From NCBI RefSeq assembly GCF_001420695.1, contig NZ_LJJB01000007.1, forward strand, positions 2,156,166-2,194,423: a DNA stretch of 38,258 bases, in the 5' to 3' direction. This DNA comes from Brevibacillus choshinensis. Lineage in GTDB: Bacteria; Bacillota; Bacilli; Brevibacillales; Brevibacillaceae. A program made the translations under genes and the position numbers. Positions 8,433 to 15,166 of the stretch are shown piece after piece; the stretch's first letter is position 1, and the number at the start of each line of letters is the position of its first letter. Under the pieces are notes generated by a model that did no database searches, had not been told where the DNA came from, and saw nothing but the letters and a program-made list of their open reading frames with translations.

Positions 8433-9140
8433 GTGAGCGGCTTGAGCCTGAAGGGAAAACGCACGGTACTCATTGTGGATGACGATAAAGAGATTGTGGA
8501 ATTAATGCGGGATTACCTCGAGGACGAACGGTTCGACACTGTCCTTGCATTCAATGCCGCAGAGGCGCTCGAAGCACTGGACCGTGAGCCGATTGACTGC
8601 ATGCTGCTAGATGTCATGATGCCGGGGCAAAACGGCCTGGAACTGTGCCGGCACATCCGCAAGACGTGCGATCTCCCTATCCTGTTCCTCAGTGCGCGCG
8701 GAGAGGATATGGACAAAATACGCGGTCTAAGCTTGGGCGGGGACGATTACATCGTCAAGTCAGCCACCCCCGAAGAAGTAGTAGCGCGCATAAAAGCCGT
8801 ACTCAGGCGCTATGACAAAAGCGAAAAAGTGACGAAATCGGAATGGAGGTTCGGTAGGCTTGTGCTGGACGTAAAAGCGCATGAGGCCGTACTGGACGGA
8901 CGATCGCTGCCGCTCACGAAGAAGGAATTCAACATTTTGTGCCTGTTCGCCGAGTACCCGCGCCAAGTATTCACATACGATCAACTGCTGCAACGTTTTT
9001 GGGACGGCATCGGCGACAAGCATACGGTAACCGTGCACATTGGGAGAATCCGCGAAAAAATCGAAGAGGACCCGCGAAAGCCGAAAATTATCACAAATGT
9101 ATGGGGCATCGGCTACCGGTTCGAAGGGGTGCGGGCATGA
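8433..9140 (+). CDS. OmpR/PhoB-family response regulator
   Basis: 235 residues. The receiver domain (about 8-122) has the acidic pair DDD, the phospho-acceptor Asp in LLDVMMPGQNG, and the lysine in DYIVKSATPEE. The last motif normally reads KPF, so the loop after the lysine is unusual. The winged-helix effector (about 135-233) ends with TVHIGRIREKIEE and ITNVWGIGYRFEG. The start is GTG 8433 as given; TTG 8442 is an alternative with GAGAGGTGA at better spacing. Its TGA overlaps the ATG of the kinase gene, forming a coupled two-component pair. Confidence 0.92.
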   Translation: MSGLSLKGKRTVLIVDDDKEIVELMRDYLEDERFDTVLAFNAAEALEALDREPIDCMLLDVMMPGQNGLELCRHIRKTCDLPILFLSARGEDMDKIRGLSLGGDDYIVKSATPEEVVARIKAVLRRYDKSEKVTKSEWRFGRLVLDVKAHEAVLDGRSLPLTKKEFNILCLFAEYPRQVFTYDQLLQRFWDGIGDKHTVTVHIGRIREKIEEDPRKPKIITNVWGIGYRFEGVRA

Positions 9141-10465
9141 GGCCACAGCTTCGCATCCGCCAGTGGATGATGATCGGCATGCTCATTGTCCTTCTTCTTC
9201 CGCGGTTATTATTTGAAATATCCGACATGATCGATCATTACTTCTTTGAAAGCTCTCGCTATGAAAGGCAGCAAATCGGCTTAACTGCTGCCATCCGCAC
9301 CGTGAGCGTTACGAGTGCGGCACGATGGGGGGAGCCGGCATGGCAGGCTTCGCTGCAAAGCATTGCCAATCGTGCTGATCTAGGAATCATCCTGCTGGAT
9401 AGCGCTAGACGCGAAATTTTTCATTCTGTACCTACCGATACGACAAGAACCGCTGCACGGCAAATCAGTGTCGTCGAACAAGGTGAGGTACGAGGTGAAG
9501 CGCTCTTCTTCGTCCCGAAGAGGAGAAGTGAGATTGCTACAGTGTGCTCAATCCTTGCGGCAGTGGGCGCCATACTATTCATCGGCTGGAAAATGGGCCG
9601 AGTCGTCGTTAAACCACTAGAAGCCATGAGTGCGGCAGCGAGGCGGATTGCTGACGGCAACCTGGATTTTCACCTGCCCGAATCGAGCGTGCTTGAGGTA
9701 GCGACAGTTCGCTCCGCTTTCCATGCTATGGGCAGCAGCTTGCGCGAATCGATTCTACGTCAGTCCGAGTTGGAGGAAGAGCGCCGCTTTTTCATCGACG
9801 CGATCGCCCATGATTTGAGGACGCCATTGTTTACCCTTCGTGGATATTTGGCACGGCTGGAAAAGGGGATGGCCAACAATCCGGACAAGGCAGGTCGATA
9901 TATTTCGATTTGCAGTAAAAAAGCAGAGCAGCTCGAAAGGCTCGTTTCCGATCTGTTTTCTTACACAAAGCTCGAATCGATCGAGCAAACGCTGCGGCCG
10001 GAATCGGTGGAACCTGGCCGTCTCTTCGCAGAGCTTGCCGAAGAATTCCGACCCGTAGCCATGGAAAAAAGCATTGAGCTACGCTATGAAGAAGGAAAGT
10101 GTAAAGAAGAGGTCAGTATAATAGGAGATTCGTATTTGTTACGGCGAGCGGTAGGCAATCTAATAGACAATGCCATCAGGCATACTCCGCTTGGCGGGAA
10201 TATTACATTCGGTTGGCGAAAGGAAGACGATCGCATTGTCTTCATGATTGAAGACACCGGGACTGGTATTGTTGAACAAGATTTAAAGCTTATATTTGAG
10301 CCGTTCTATCGTGGGGACAAGTCGAGGAATCCTGCGTACGGTGGTGTCGGTCTTGGACTTACGATTGCGCGGCGAATTGTCCGGGCGCACAAAGGCGAAC
10401 TTATCGTCCAAAACCGCTGCCTGTCCGGTGGTGCTATTTTTACAGGGTGGGTACCTTTGCGTTAG
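9137..10465 (+). CDS. membrane sensor histidine kinase
   Basis: 442 residues from the ATG that overlaps the regulator's stop (ATGA). A first membrane helix at about 11-30 and a second near 135-155 enclose an extracytoplasmic sensor of about 100 residues. A HAMP domain follows (VVVKPLEAMSAAARRI). The H-box AHDLRTPLF carries the phosphorylated histidine near residue 220. The ATPase domain has N-box NLIDNAIRHT, G1 EDTGTGI, F-box FEPFYRGDKS and G2 GGVGLGLT. The signal is unknown. Its divergent neighbours (membrane proteins, reductases, hydrolases) are the natural candidate regulon. A hairpin terminator follows. Confidence 0.93.
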   Translation: MRPQLRIRQWMMIGMLIVLLLPRLLFEISDMIDHYFFESSRYERQQIGLTAAIRTVSVTSAARWGEPAWQASLQSIANRADLGIILLDSARREIFHSVPTDTTRTAARQISVVEQGEVRGEALFFVPKRRSEIATVCSILAAVGAILFIGWKMGRVVVKPLEAMSAAARRIADGNLDFHLPESSVLEVATVRSAFHAMGSSLRESILRQSELEEERRFFIDAIAHDLRTPLFTLRGYLARLEKGMANNPDKAGRYISICSKKAEQLERLVSDLFSYTKLESIEQTLRPESVEPGRLFAELAEEFRPVAMEKSIELRYEEGKCKEEVSIIGDSYLLRRAVGNLIDNAIRHTPLGGNITFGWRKEDDRIVFMIEDTGTGIVEQDLKLIFEPFYRGDKSRNPAYGGVGLGLTIARRIVRAHKGELIVQNRCLSGGAIFTGWVPLR

Positions 10466-10594
10466 CAGAGGATAGAGAGATTAACCTCGAGAAGTTGAAG
10501 AATATAACGTAAGAGGGAGCCTAGCGACAACACGACTCCCCAGAAAGTCAGATCGCTTTCATCGATCCCGCTATATTGCGCCACCATAAAAAAA

Positions 10595-10626
10595 GCTCAG
10601 GTAAATGTACGATCCCCTGAGCGTTT
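10595..10626 (+). terminator. bidirectional terminator after the two-component operon
   Basis: Stem GCTCAGG (10595-10601)/CCTGAGC (10616-10622), followed by GTTTTT on the plus strand and preceded by a run of A. It can therefore work for the kinase gene and for the minus-strand remnant next to it. Confidence 0.8.
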
Positions 10627-10635
10627 TTCACGTTT

Positions 10636-10734
10636 TTAACCTTGCCCAACAATCTTCTTCAAACGTCCCGCAAGCGGAATGACGATGATACCAGCTACTA
10701 AGACCTGAAGAACGTTGCCAGGGATGGAGCCAAA
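10636..10734 (-). pseudogene. ECF-transporter S-component-like protein, last 32 residues
   Basis: In the minus frame ending at TAA 10636-10638 the peptide is FGSIPGN, then VLQVLVAGIIVIPLAG, RLKKIVGQG. A GxxPGN turn followed by one last membrane helix and a basic end is how many ECF vitamin-transporter S components end. Everything upstream has been replaced by the 21-bp repeat array at 10728-10811, which runs into it in the same frame behind one TGA. The fragment is not functional. The family call is tentative because only one helix remains. Confidence 0.45.
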
Positions 10735-10811
10735 TACTTTATTTCCTCAGTCTACAACTTTATTTTCTGAGTCTAACACTTTATTTTTCGATTCTAATAC
10801 ATTATTTTCAG
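10728..10811 (-). repeat. four tandem 21-bp units (AATAAAGT..TAGACT motif)
   Basis: Units begin at 10728, 10749, 10770 and 10791, an exact period of 21. In minus sense each has the form GAAAATAAAGTnnTAGACT; the unit at 10728 is the most diverged. Because 21 is seven codons, three of them encode heptads of the type ENKVLDS inside the small frame at 10747-10893. The same motif recurs singly at 18906-19051 and 27446-27593, where it is not in a matching reading frame. Confidence 0.8.
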
Positions 10812-10893
10812 TGAACATTTTGGAATAGATTTTCGCCCATACGTTTGAGCAATTTAACATATGAGCTTGTGTTAAATACGTTCGTTTGCCCAT
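10747..10893 (-). CDS. small 48-residue protein with heptad repeats, unknown
   Basis: Runs from ATG 10891-10893 to TGA 10747-10749. The first half, MGKRTYLTQAHMLN then CSNVWAKIYSKMF, is not repetitive. The second half is three heptads, ENNVLES, KNKVLDS and ENKVVD, with hydrophobic V/L at fixed spacing as in a short coiled coil. No good ribosome binding site is visible: the ATG lies only 6 bases from repeat copy B. It may be a real small protein, the remnant of a larger one, or a frame created by the 21-bp repeat. I do not recognise the family. Confidence 0.4.
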   Translation of the reverse strand: MGKRTYLTQAHMLNCSNVWAKIYSKMFTENNVLESKNKVLDSENKVVD

Positions 10894-10898
10894 AATCC

Positions 10899-10979
10899 TG
10901 CCCAATAACATAACGAGGCTGCCGGATCTTATCCAGCAGCCTCTGATGTTTTGCTAAGCTATCGAACCCGTTAGTTCAA
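10899..10979 (-). repeat. hairpin intergenic repeat, copy B
   Basis: The stem GAGGCTGCC... spans 10915-10943 (GAGGCTGCCGG pairing with CCAGCAGCCTC, one mismatch). The tail CTATCGAACCCGTTAG ends at about 10975 and is followed by TTCAA. The gene at 11033 ends 53 bases beyond the tail on the minus strand. Confidence 0.8.
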
Positions 10980-11032
10980 CGGGCGTATAACCTATATTCT
11001 TCGATTTACAAATTAGGAATGGTATTTCTCTA

Positions 11033-11488
11033 CTATTCATTTGCGATGTTTTCTCTAAGAAATATTTCAATATTTTTTTGATACTGCTCTAGCCCAGGAA
11101 AGATTCCCTCTAGTGCCAACTCATAATCCCCTGTCAAACCATAGAGATAGCTATGCCACTCATGATCATGCCCAACATAATTGGAGAGACGATAAAGATA
11201 ATTGCAAACATCTTCCATGGTTAATACTCCAGAGAAGTAACTCTCTGCTATGATTCCAACCACATGACGTAAAGCATTTTCTTCATCAGTTTCATAACTC
11301 ATACCTAAAAGAATGTTTGGTATATCTTCTGCTCTTCTCACCATGGAGAGATCAAATAATTGCTGGGGAATCTCAGTCAAATCAAGTTTAACAATCATTG
11401 AGTCAGCCCAAGCTACCACTTGTTCTTTTTGAAAGAAGTGAATGCAATATCCAATGTAATAAACTTTGACTTCTTCATGTGATAGCAT
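11033..11488 (-). CDS. unknown acidic cytoplasmic protein, paralogue of the 17495-18025 product
   Basis: 151 residues, no membrane segment, acidic. Residues 28-60 (WADSMIVKLDL, then QLFDLSMVRRAEDI) align by eye with WCDRVIESRD and EIIEVSLMASSETD of the protein at 17495-18025, and the two share the later YLYGLTGDYELA / YLLGDDYDLA block. The form is reminiscent of small immunity-type proteins found in Bacillota accessory loci, but no toxin gene is nearby and no function is claimed. AAAAGGGTGG precedes the ATG. TATAAT occurs about 75 bases upstream on the minus strand, between repeat copy C and the start. The gene lies between repeat copies B and C. Confidence 0.75.
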   Translation of the reverse strand: MLSHEEVKVYYIGYCIHFFQKEQVVAWADSMIVKLDLTEIPQQLFDLSMVRRAEDIPNILLGMSYETDEENALRHVVGIIAESYFSGVLTMEDVCNYLYRLSNYVGHDHEWHSYLYGLTGDYELALEGIFPGLEQYQKNIEIFLRENIANE

Positions 11489-11601
11489 ATTACCACCCTT
11501 TTATTTAAAGCAAAGTACATTTATAAGTGTTAGTTTACTTAGCTTTCAAAAGCTTAATAGGTCATTATACAACATCTTAATTTTACCAAGCTAGGCTAAT
11601 T

Positions 11602-11670
11602 TGCCCGTTACCGATTGATCACCGGCAGCTTCTCTTTGTATTTATTGCTCTATCGAACCCGGTAGCTCAA
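11602..11670 (-). repeat. hairpin intergenic repeat, copy C (degenerate)
   Basis: Left end TGCCCGTTA at 11602, right tail CTATCGAACCCGGTAGCTCAA ending at 11670. One arm of the hairpin is lost: only the CCGGCAGC side at about 11622 remains. The tail ends 6 bases from the stop codon of the methyltransferase gene at 11677. Confidence 0.7.
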
Positions 11671-11676
11671 TAAAGC

Positions 11677-12498
11677 TCAGACTTTTTTACCACATGCCAT
11701 AACAAAGGTCATCATCGCATACGCTTCATGGGAATTGTTAATGTTCTCATGTGCTTGTTTTAACTCATTGTACTCTTGTTCGTTGATAACGCCATTTCTC
11801 AGAAAAGGTACAAAACGATTAATATCAAACTGCCGTTTAAAACCTTCAATCCCATGAAGATCACTATGTTGTATAACAACATCCATATCTACATCGGAAA
11901 AACCTGCTCTTGTTAAGAGTCTTGGCAGACTCCTTCCGATTATTCGATTGCCCCCTTTAGTAGCTTGTAGCTCCGCCACTTTCCTTAACACAGAAGGTAG
12001 CGACGGAATATCTGGATTAACCGCCCCAAAGATTCCGTCATCAATATCGATGATGACAAGCTTCCCTCCGGGTTTTAGTATTCGATAAATCTCACGTACC
12101 GCCTCTTGCGGATCATTCAAATGAAGAAAGAGTAACCTCGCTATAGCAAAATCATAAGAGTCATCAGGTAGTCCGGTACCATAGACAGATGATTGAACAA
12201 ACTGCACTCGTGAAGAGGGGACGTGTTCTAGCAGGTTTCTGGCTTTATCCAATAATGTCGCATCGATTTCCAGAGCAATTATTTGACTGTCGGGTAGGTT
12301 ATTAATGAGTTGCTCTGTCACGAAACCAGGTCCACTTCCAAGTTCTAAGACTTTCATCCCGTTTTGCAATCCATACCATGATAGGTTGCGAAACTCTTTA
12401 TCCCATCCCATCAGAGCTTGCACTTTTAATCGCTCTAACTCGGCTTGAAAACCCAAAGTCGCATGTCGAATATTATAGGTAGACTTACGTTCTTCCAT
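11677..12498 (-). CDS. class I SAM-dependent methyltransferase
   Basis: 273 residues. Motif I is VLELGSGPGFVTEQL near residue 52, followed by the acidic motif II in IIALEIDATLL, then DFAIARLLFLHL (motif IV) and ILKPGGKLVIIDID (motif VI). This is the methyltransf_25/11 type used on small molecules, lipids or antibiotics; the substrate is not predictable. GGAGGTG lies about 7 bases upstream of the ATG. It stands alone between repeat copies C and D, only about 50 bases after copy D. Confidence 0.88.
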   Translation of the reverse strand: MEERKSTYNIRHATLGFQAELERLKVQALMGWDKEFRNLSWYGLQNGMKVLELGSGPGFVTEQLINNLPDSQIIALEIDATLLDKARNLLEHVPSSRVQFVQSSVYGTGLPDDSYDFAIARLLFLHLNDPQEAVREIYRILKPGGKLVIIDIDDGIFGAVNPDIPSLPSVLRKVAELQATKGGNRIIGRSLPRLLTRAGFSDVDMDVVIQHSDLHGIEGFKRQFDINRFVPFLRNGVINEQEYNELKQAHENINNSHEAYAMMTFVMACGKKV

Positions 12499-12548
12499 TA
12501 AGACACCTCCACAGTTAACAAAATATTCAATACTTTTACCGCGTTATC

Positions 12549-12628
12549 CTGCCCGTTAGTTGAGAAAACGGCAGCCATTTACGCAGGCTGCCGTTCTTCG
12601 TGTTTATTAAGCTATTGAACCCGTTAGC
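12549..12628 (-). repeat. hairpin intergenic repeat, copy D (intact)
   Basis: Perfect 10-bp stem AACGGCAGCC (12567-12576)/GGCTGCCGTT (12586-12595). The left boundary is CTGCCCGTTAGTTGAG; the right tail is GCTATTGAACCCGTTAGC. The stop codon of the 121-residue gene lies 17 bases beyond. Read on the minus strand the hairpin is followed by TTTTC, the layout of an intrinsic terminator. Confidence 0.85.
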
Positions 12629-12644
12629 AGAAGATTTACTCCCA

Positions 12645-13010
12645 TTAGTTTAGCTTTGCTTCAATATCTTTTCGAGCTAAGTCAATTGCTACTGCAATTT
12701 TAATTTGTTTAATCTTACTTAGACCTCTCTTGTATTCTGAAAGGGGCAATATTTCAACAATAGGCTCAACGGATTGGTCAACTCGATTAATCTCGATAAT
12801 TGCAACCGTATCGATATTTACGAGGTAGGTTAAGATATCCTCCCCCTGTTCGGGTATCCAGTTGAGAACATACGCTGTTACCATAGAGGGGAGATGTCTT
12901 TCTAACGTCTCTAGGAATCTTTTCTCACTCTTTGCAGTGAACAATGCTTCATGAGAATTTATCAACTCAGACCTTATATCTTGTTCAATCTTGCTGCCAA
13001 TAAGTCTCAT
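12645..13010 (-). CDS. unknown 121-residue protein
   Basis: Cytoplasmic, not recognised. An amphipathic N-terminus (MRLIGSKIEQDIRSEL), a central VTAYVLNWIPEQGEDI and DTVAIIEINR strand-like part, and a lysine-rich helical end (KIKQIKIAVAIDLARKDIEA). Strong spacing of GGGGTGA before the ATG supports translation. TATAAT lies upstream on the minus strand, 17 bases after the GGGCAG end of repeat copy E, so the repeat's end would occupy the -35 position. The gene lies between repeat copies D and E. Confidence 0.7.
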   Translation of the reverse strand: MRLIGSKIEQDIRSELINSHEALFTAKSEKRFLETLERHLPSMVTAYVLNWIPEQGEDILTYLVNIDTVAIIEINRVDQSVEPIVEILPLSEYKRGLSKIKQIKIAVAIDLARKDIEAKLN

Positions 13011-13078
13011 TACGTCACCCCATTAAGCTTCGAGTCCGATTTTGTTTGAGATTAATTATACATCGCATTACGTTAAAC

Positions 13079-13161
13079 TGCCCGTTAGTTGAGAAAACGG
13101 CAGCCATTTACGTTGGCTGCCGTTCTTCGTGTGTATTAAGCTCTTGAACCCGTTAGCTTAA
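13079..13161 (-). repeat. hairpin intergenic repeat, copy E (intact)
   Basis: Perfect stem AACGGCAGCC (13096-13105)/GGCTGCCGTT (13115-13124). Left boundary CTGCCCGTTAGTTGAG, right tail CTCTTGAACCCGTTAGCTTAA. It is nearly identical to copy D over most of its length. The remnant at 13187-13282 precedes it on the minus strand. Confidence 0.85.
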
Positions 13162-13186
13162 TAAAATTTGGAGCTCCTCTCTTTAC

Positions 13187-13282
13187 TTAATTTCTCTTTT
13201 GGTAAATCCGCTGCCGCAGCTTTCTGATCATAATACCGATCGTCCCAATAATTAGGACCAAGAAGGCCATTCCGACGCCCAG
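13187..13282 (-). pseudogene. small membrane protein, C-terminal remnant
   Basis: In the frame ending at TAA 13187-13189 the peptide LGVGMAFLVLIIGTIG is a clear membrane helix, followed by the basic end MIRKLRQRIYQKRN. A TGA directly precedes it, so the 5' part is lost. Another minus frame (13158-13421) is also open and ends inside repeat copy E, but its composition looks less natural. Like the fragments next to copies A and F, this is a 3' gene end that has kept its repeat. Confidence 0.4.
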
Positions 13283-13410
13283 TCAGGCGATCACTAATTC
13301 CCAAAAAAGAATTGGCATTCGAATATTGAAATATATAGCTGTTAAAATAATTTAAACGGGGATGGGATATTTTCGAGTTGCCAATCGTGTTGTATATAGG
13401 AGGCGAAAAA

Positions 13411-13914
13411 ATGGAAAGCAATTCTTTATTGCGTACGGATAAAGAATTAGCCGAACTATATCAACGGCACGCAGATCTAGTTTACAGGTTGTGCTATATC
13501 TATTTGAAAAATCCCGTTGATGCAGAAGACGCTGTTCAATCTGTATTTATAAAACTAATCAAATCTCAAATGGTTTTCAATGACAACGAGCATGAAAAAG
13601 CGTGGTTGATGGTAACCACTAGAAATTACTGTAAAGACTCCCTAAAAAATTGGTGGAAAACCCGTCGTGTTGCTTTAGACTCTTTACCGGAAGTTGCTTC
13701 TTGGAATGGTAATGAGTCATCGGGGGAGGTGCTTGCAAGAATGCTTTCACTTCCCGAAAAATACAAAACAGTTTTGTATCTTTACTATTTCGAGGAGTAC
13801 TCGGTAAAAGAAATATCAGAGATGTTAGGACACAAAGAAAGCACGATCCAAACGCAATTATCTAGAGGCCGAAAACTCCTAAAAATTGACTTGGGAGGGA
13901 ATTATCTTGAGTAA
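13411..13914 (+). CDS. ECF-type RNA polymerase sigma factor
   Basis: 167 residues. The sigma-70 region 2 spans about 10-80 with LYQRHADLVYRLCYIYLKN and DAEDAVQSVFIKL. Region 4 spans about 110-160, with LPEKYKTVLYLYYFE, EYSVKEISEMLG and the recognition helix KESTIQTQLSRGRKLL. The start was set at the ATG 6-7 bases after GGAGG, not the in-frame ATG 33 bases upstream. The stop overlaps the start of the DUF4179 gene, so the pair forms a sigma/anti-sigma-like operon. Confidence 0.92.
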   Translation: MESNSLLRTDKELAELYQRHADLVYRLCYIYLKNPVDAEDAVQSVFIKLIKSQMVFNDNEHEKAWLMVTTRNYCKDSLKNWWKTRRVALDSLPEVASWNGNESSGEVLARMLSLPEKYKTVLYLYYFEEYSVKEISEMLGHKESTIQTQLSRGRKLLKIDLGGNYLE

Positions 13915-14944
13915 CAAAAATATCAATCAGCTTTTTGAAGCTCTTTCACCAAAAAACGAACAAAAAGAAAAAATGTTTCATAACATTTTAGTGCAAAGCC
14001 AGAATAAAAATAAAAGGCACAGAGGATTTACTGCCGTGAAACGTTTAAGACCTGCAGTACTGTCTGCCGTACTAATGGTTTGTTTAACTACAACCGCTTT
14101 TGCAGCGGTATATATGGGATTAGATGAAACATTTTTAAAATTTCTTAATCCAGTAAATAATGAGCAGGCACAATATTTGTCAAATGGCGCTTATGTAATT
14201 GACAAGCAAGTGGAAAACGAGGATGGATCGCTTACCATTAAGCAAGTGATCGGCGACAGTAATCTGAGCTATATCTTAATGGACTTTACTGCCCCGGAAG
14301 GCACTGTTTTACATGCAGCACGATACCGTTTTGGGGAAACAATGATTAGTTCAGCTCTGGGGGGTTATAGTATTGGATATAATGTGCTAGACGATGGAAA
14401 TCCTAATGACAATAAAATTAGTTTGGTTATGAATATCCAGACCAAAAAGTCAATAGCGGGCCAAACGCTTCATTTCGAATTCAAAAATTTACAAGCAGCA
14501 GATCCGGGTCCGGGGGGGCTTTTTAATGAAACGGTCGTACCGGGTTCTTGGGAAACAGCTTTTAAGCTGGATTTCAAGGAATATTCCAACCTTTATCAGA
14601 TCGATCAAAACATTACCATGTTTGGTTATAGCGCAGAATTAAAAACAATCTCCGTCTCGCCAATTTCGATTTCTTTAAAGATTGAAAGCAGCTCATCGCG
14701 TGAGATTTTCGAAGCCGCCGGCAGCTTAAAGGAAATTGGTGAAAATGAATATTTGGATAACTTCCCTATCACGATAAACTATAAAGATGGCACCTCAGAA
14801 ACGACAAAAATTTTTACCGGATCAACTTCGGCGAATCATCTTACTGACCAAATACTTACGATTAAAACTTTTGAAAATGTTATAAATGATAAGGAAATTG
14901 CATCTATCGTATTTTTTGATAAAGAATTTCCGATTAAAAACTGA
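13907..14944 (+). CDS. DUF4179 membrane-anchored protein, probable anti-sigma partner
   Basis: About 345 residues from TTG 13907, which has GGGAGGG 8 bases upstream and overlaps the sigma stop by 8 bases. Short cytoplasmic N-terminus (about 45 residues), one membrane helix (about 47-67, LSAVLMVCLTTTAFAAVYMG), then a long extracytoplasmic region that begins with a typical DUF4179 segment (YVIDKQVENEDGSLTI). This is the usual partner of ECF sigma factors in Paenibacillus and relatives; it presumably holds the sigma factor at the membrane. The signal is unknown. Confidence 0.85.
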   Translation: MSNKNINQLFEALSPKNEQKEKMFHNILVQSQNKNKRHRGFTAVKRLRPAVLSAVLMVCLTTTAFAAVYMGLDETFLKFLNPVNNEQAQYLSNGAYVIDKQVENEDGSLTIKQVIGDSNLSYILMDFTAPEGTVLHAARYRFGETMISSALGGYSIGYNVLDDGNPNDNKISLVMNIQTKKSIAGQTLHFEFKNLQAADPGPGGLFNETVVPGSWETAFKLDFKEYSNLYQIDQNITMFGYSAELKTISVSPISISLKIESSSSREIFEAAGSLKEIGENEYLDNFPITINYKDGTSETTKIFTGSTSANHLTDQILTIKTFENVINDKEIASIVFFDKEFPIKN

Positions 14945-14981
14945 ATCTCCACTACTACACTGCTAATGATCTCATGAAAGT

Positions 14982-15044
14982 AAGCGTCAAATTCTCTCAT
15001 GCGTACCTAGCTTGGCTAGGTGCGCTGGGGGCTATTTGACGCTT
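14982..15044. repeat. nested perfect inverted repeats
   Basis: Outer arms AAGCGTCAAAT (14982-14992) and ATTTGACGCTT (15034-15044), 11 of 11 bases. A second stem ACCTAGC (15005-15011)/GCTAGGT (15015-15021) is inside. The run of T needed for an intrinsic terminator is absent. It overlaps the 3' end of the small frame at 14997-15140. Confidence 0.7.
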
Positions 15045-15140
15045 GCCCTGTTCTTCGTCCAGCAGATAAGCCAGCAGGCCTTTTTCTTTCTTCGTCAATC
15101 CTACCTCTTGGCACGTCATTTGAGTCTCCACCACACTCAT
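14997..15140 (-). CDS. small unknown protein downstream of the methyltransferase remnant
   Basis: 47 residues: MSVVETQMTCQEVG, then LTKKEKGLLAYLLDEEQGK and RQIAPSAPSQ. The charged helix after residue 14 looks like real coding sequence. AGAAGGG touches the ATG, so the GTG two codons later (6-base spacing) is the better start. It lies 26 bases after the methyltransferase stop on the same strand, as in a phage- or plasmid-type gene pair. Its end lies within the nested inverted repeat, so it may be truncated. Confidence 0.4.
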   Translation of the reverse strand: MSVVETQMTCQEVGLTKKEKGLLAYLLDEEQGKRQIAPSAPSQARYA

Positions 15141-15166
15141 CCCTTCTTCTCACAAGTAATGATGTG

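Noticed and set aside
8939-9136. N-terminal extension of the histidine kinase frame
   Set aside because: Overlaps the regulator gene by 200 bases; ATG 9137 overlaps the stop and starts just before the first membrane helix.
10728-10811. 21-bp tandem repeats as a CRISPR array
   Set aside because: Units are contiguous with no spacers, and there are no cas genes.
10899-13161. Hairpin repeats as classical integron attC sites
   Set aside because: A few copies contain GTTAAGC (GTTRRRY) but most do not, the ends are direct repeats, and left and right ends do not pair in copies D and E. No integrase gene in the window. Kept only as an analogy.
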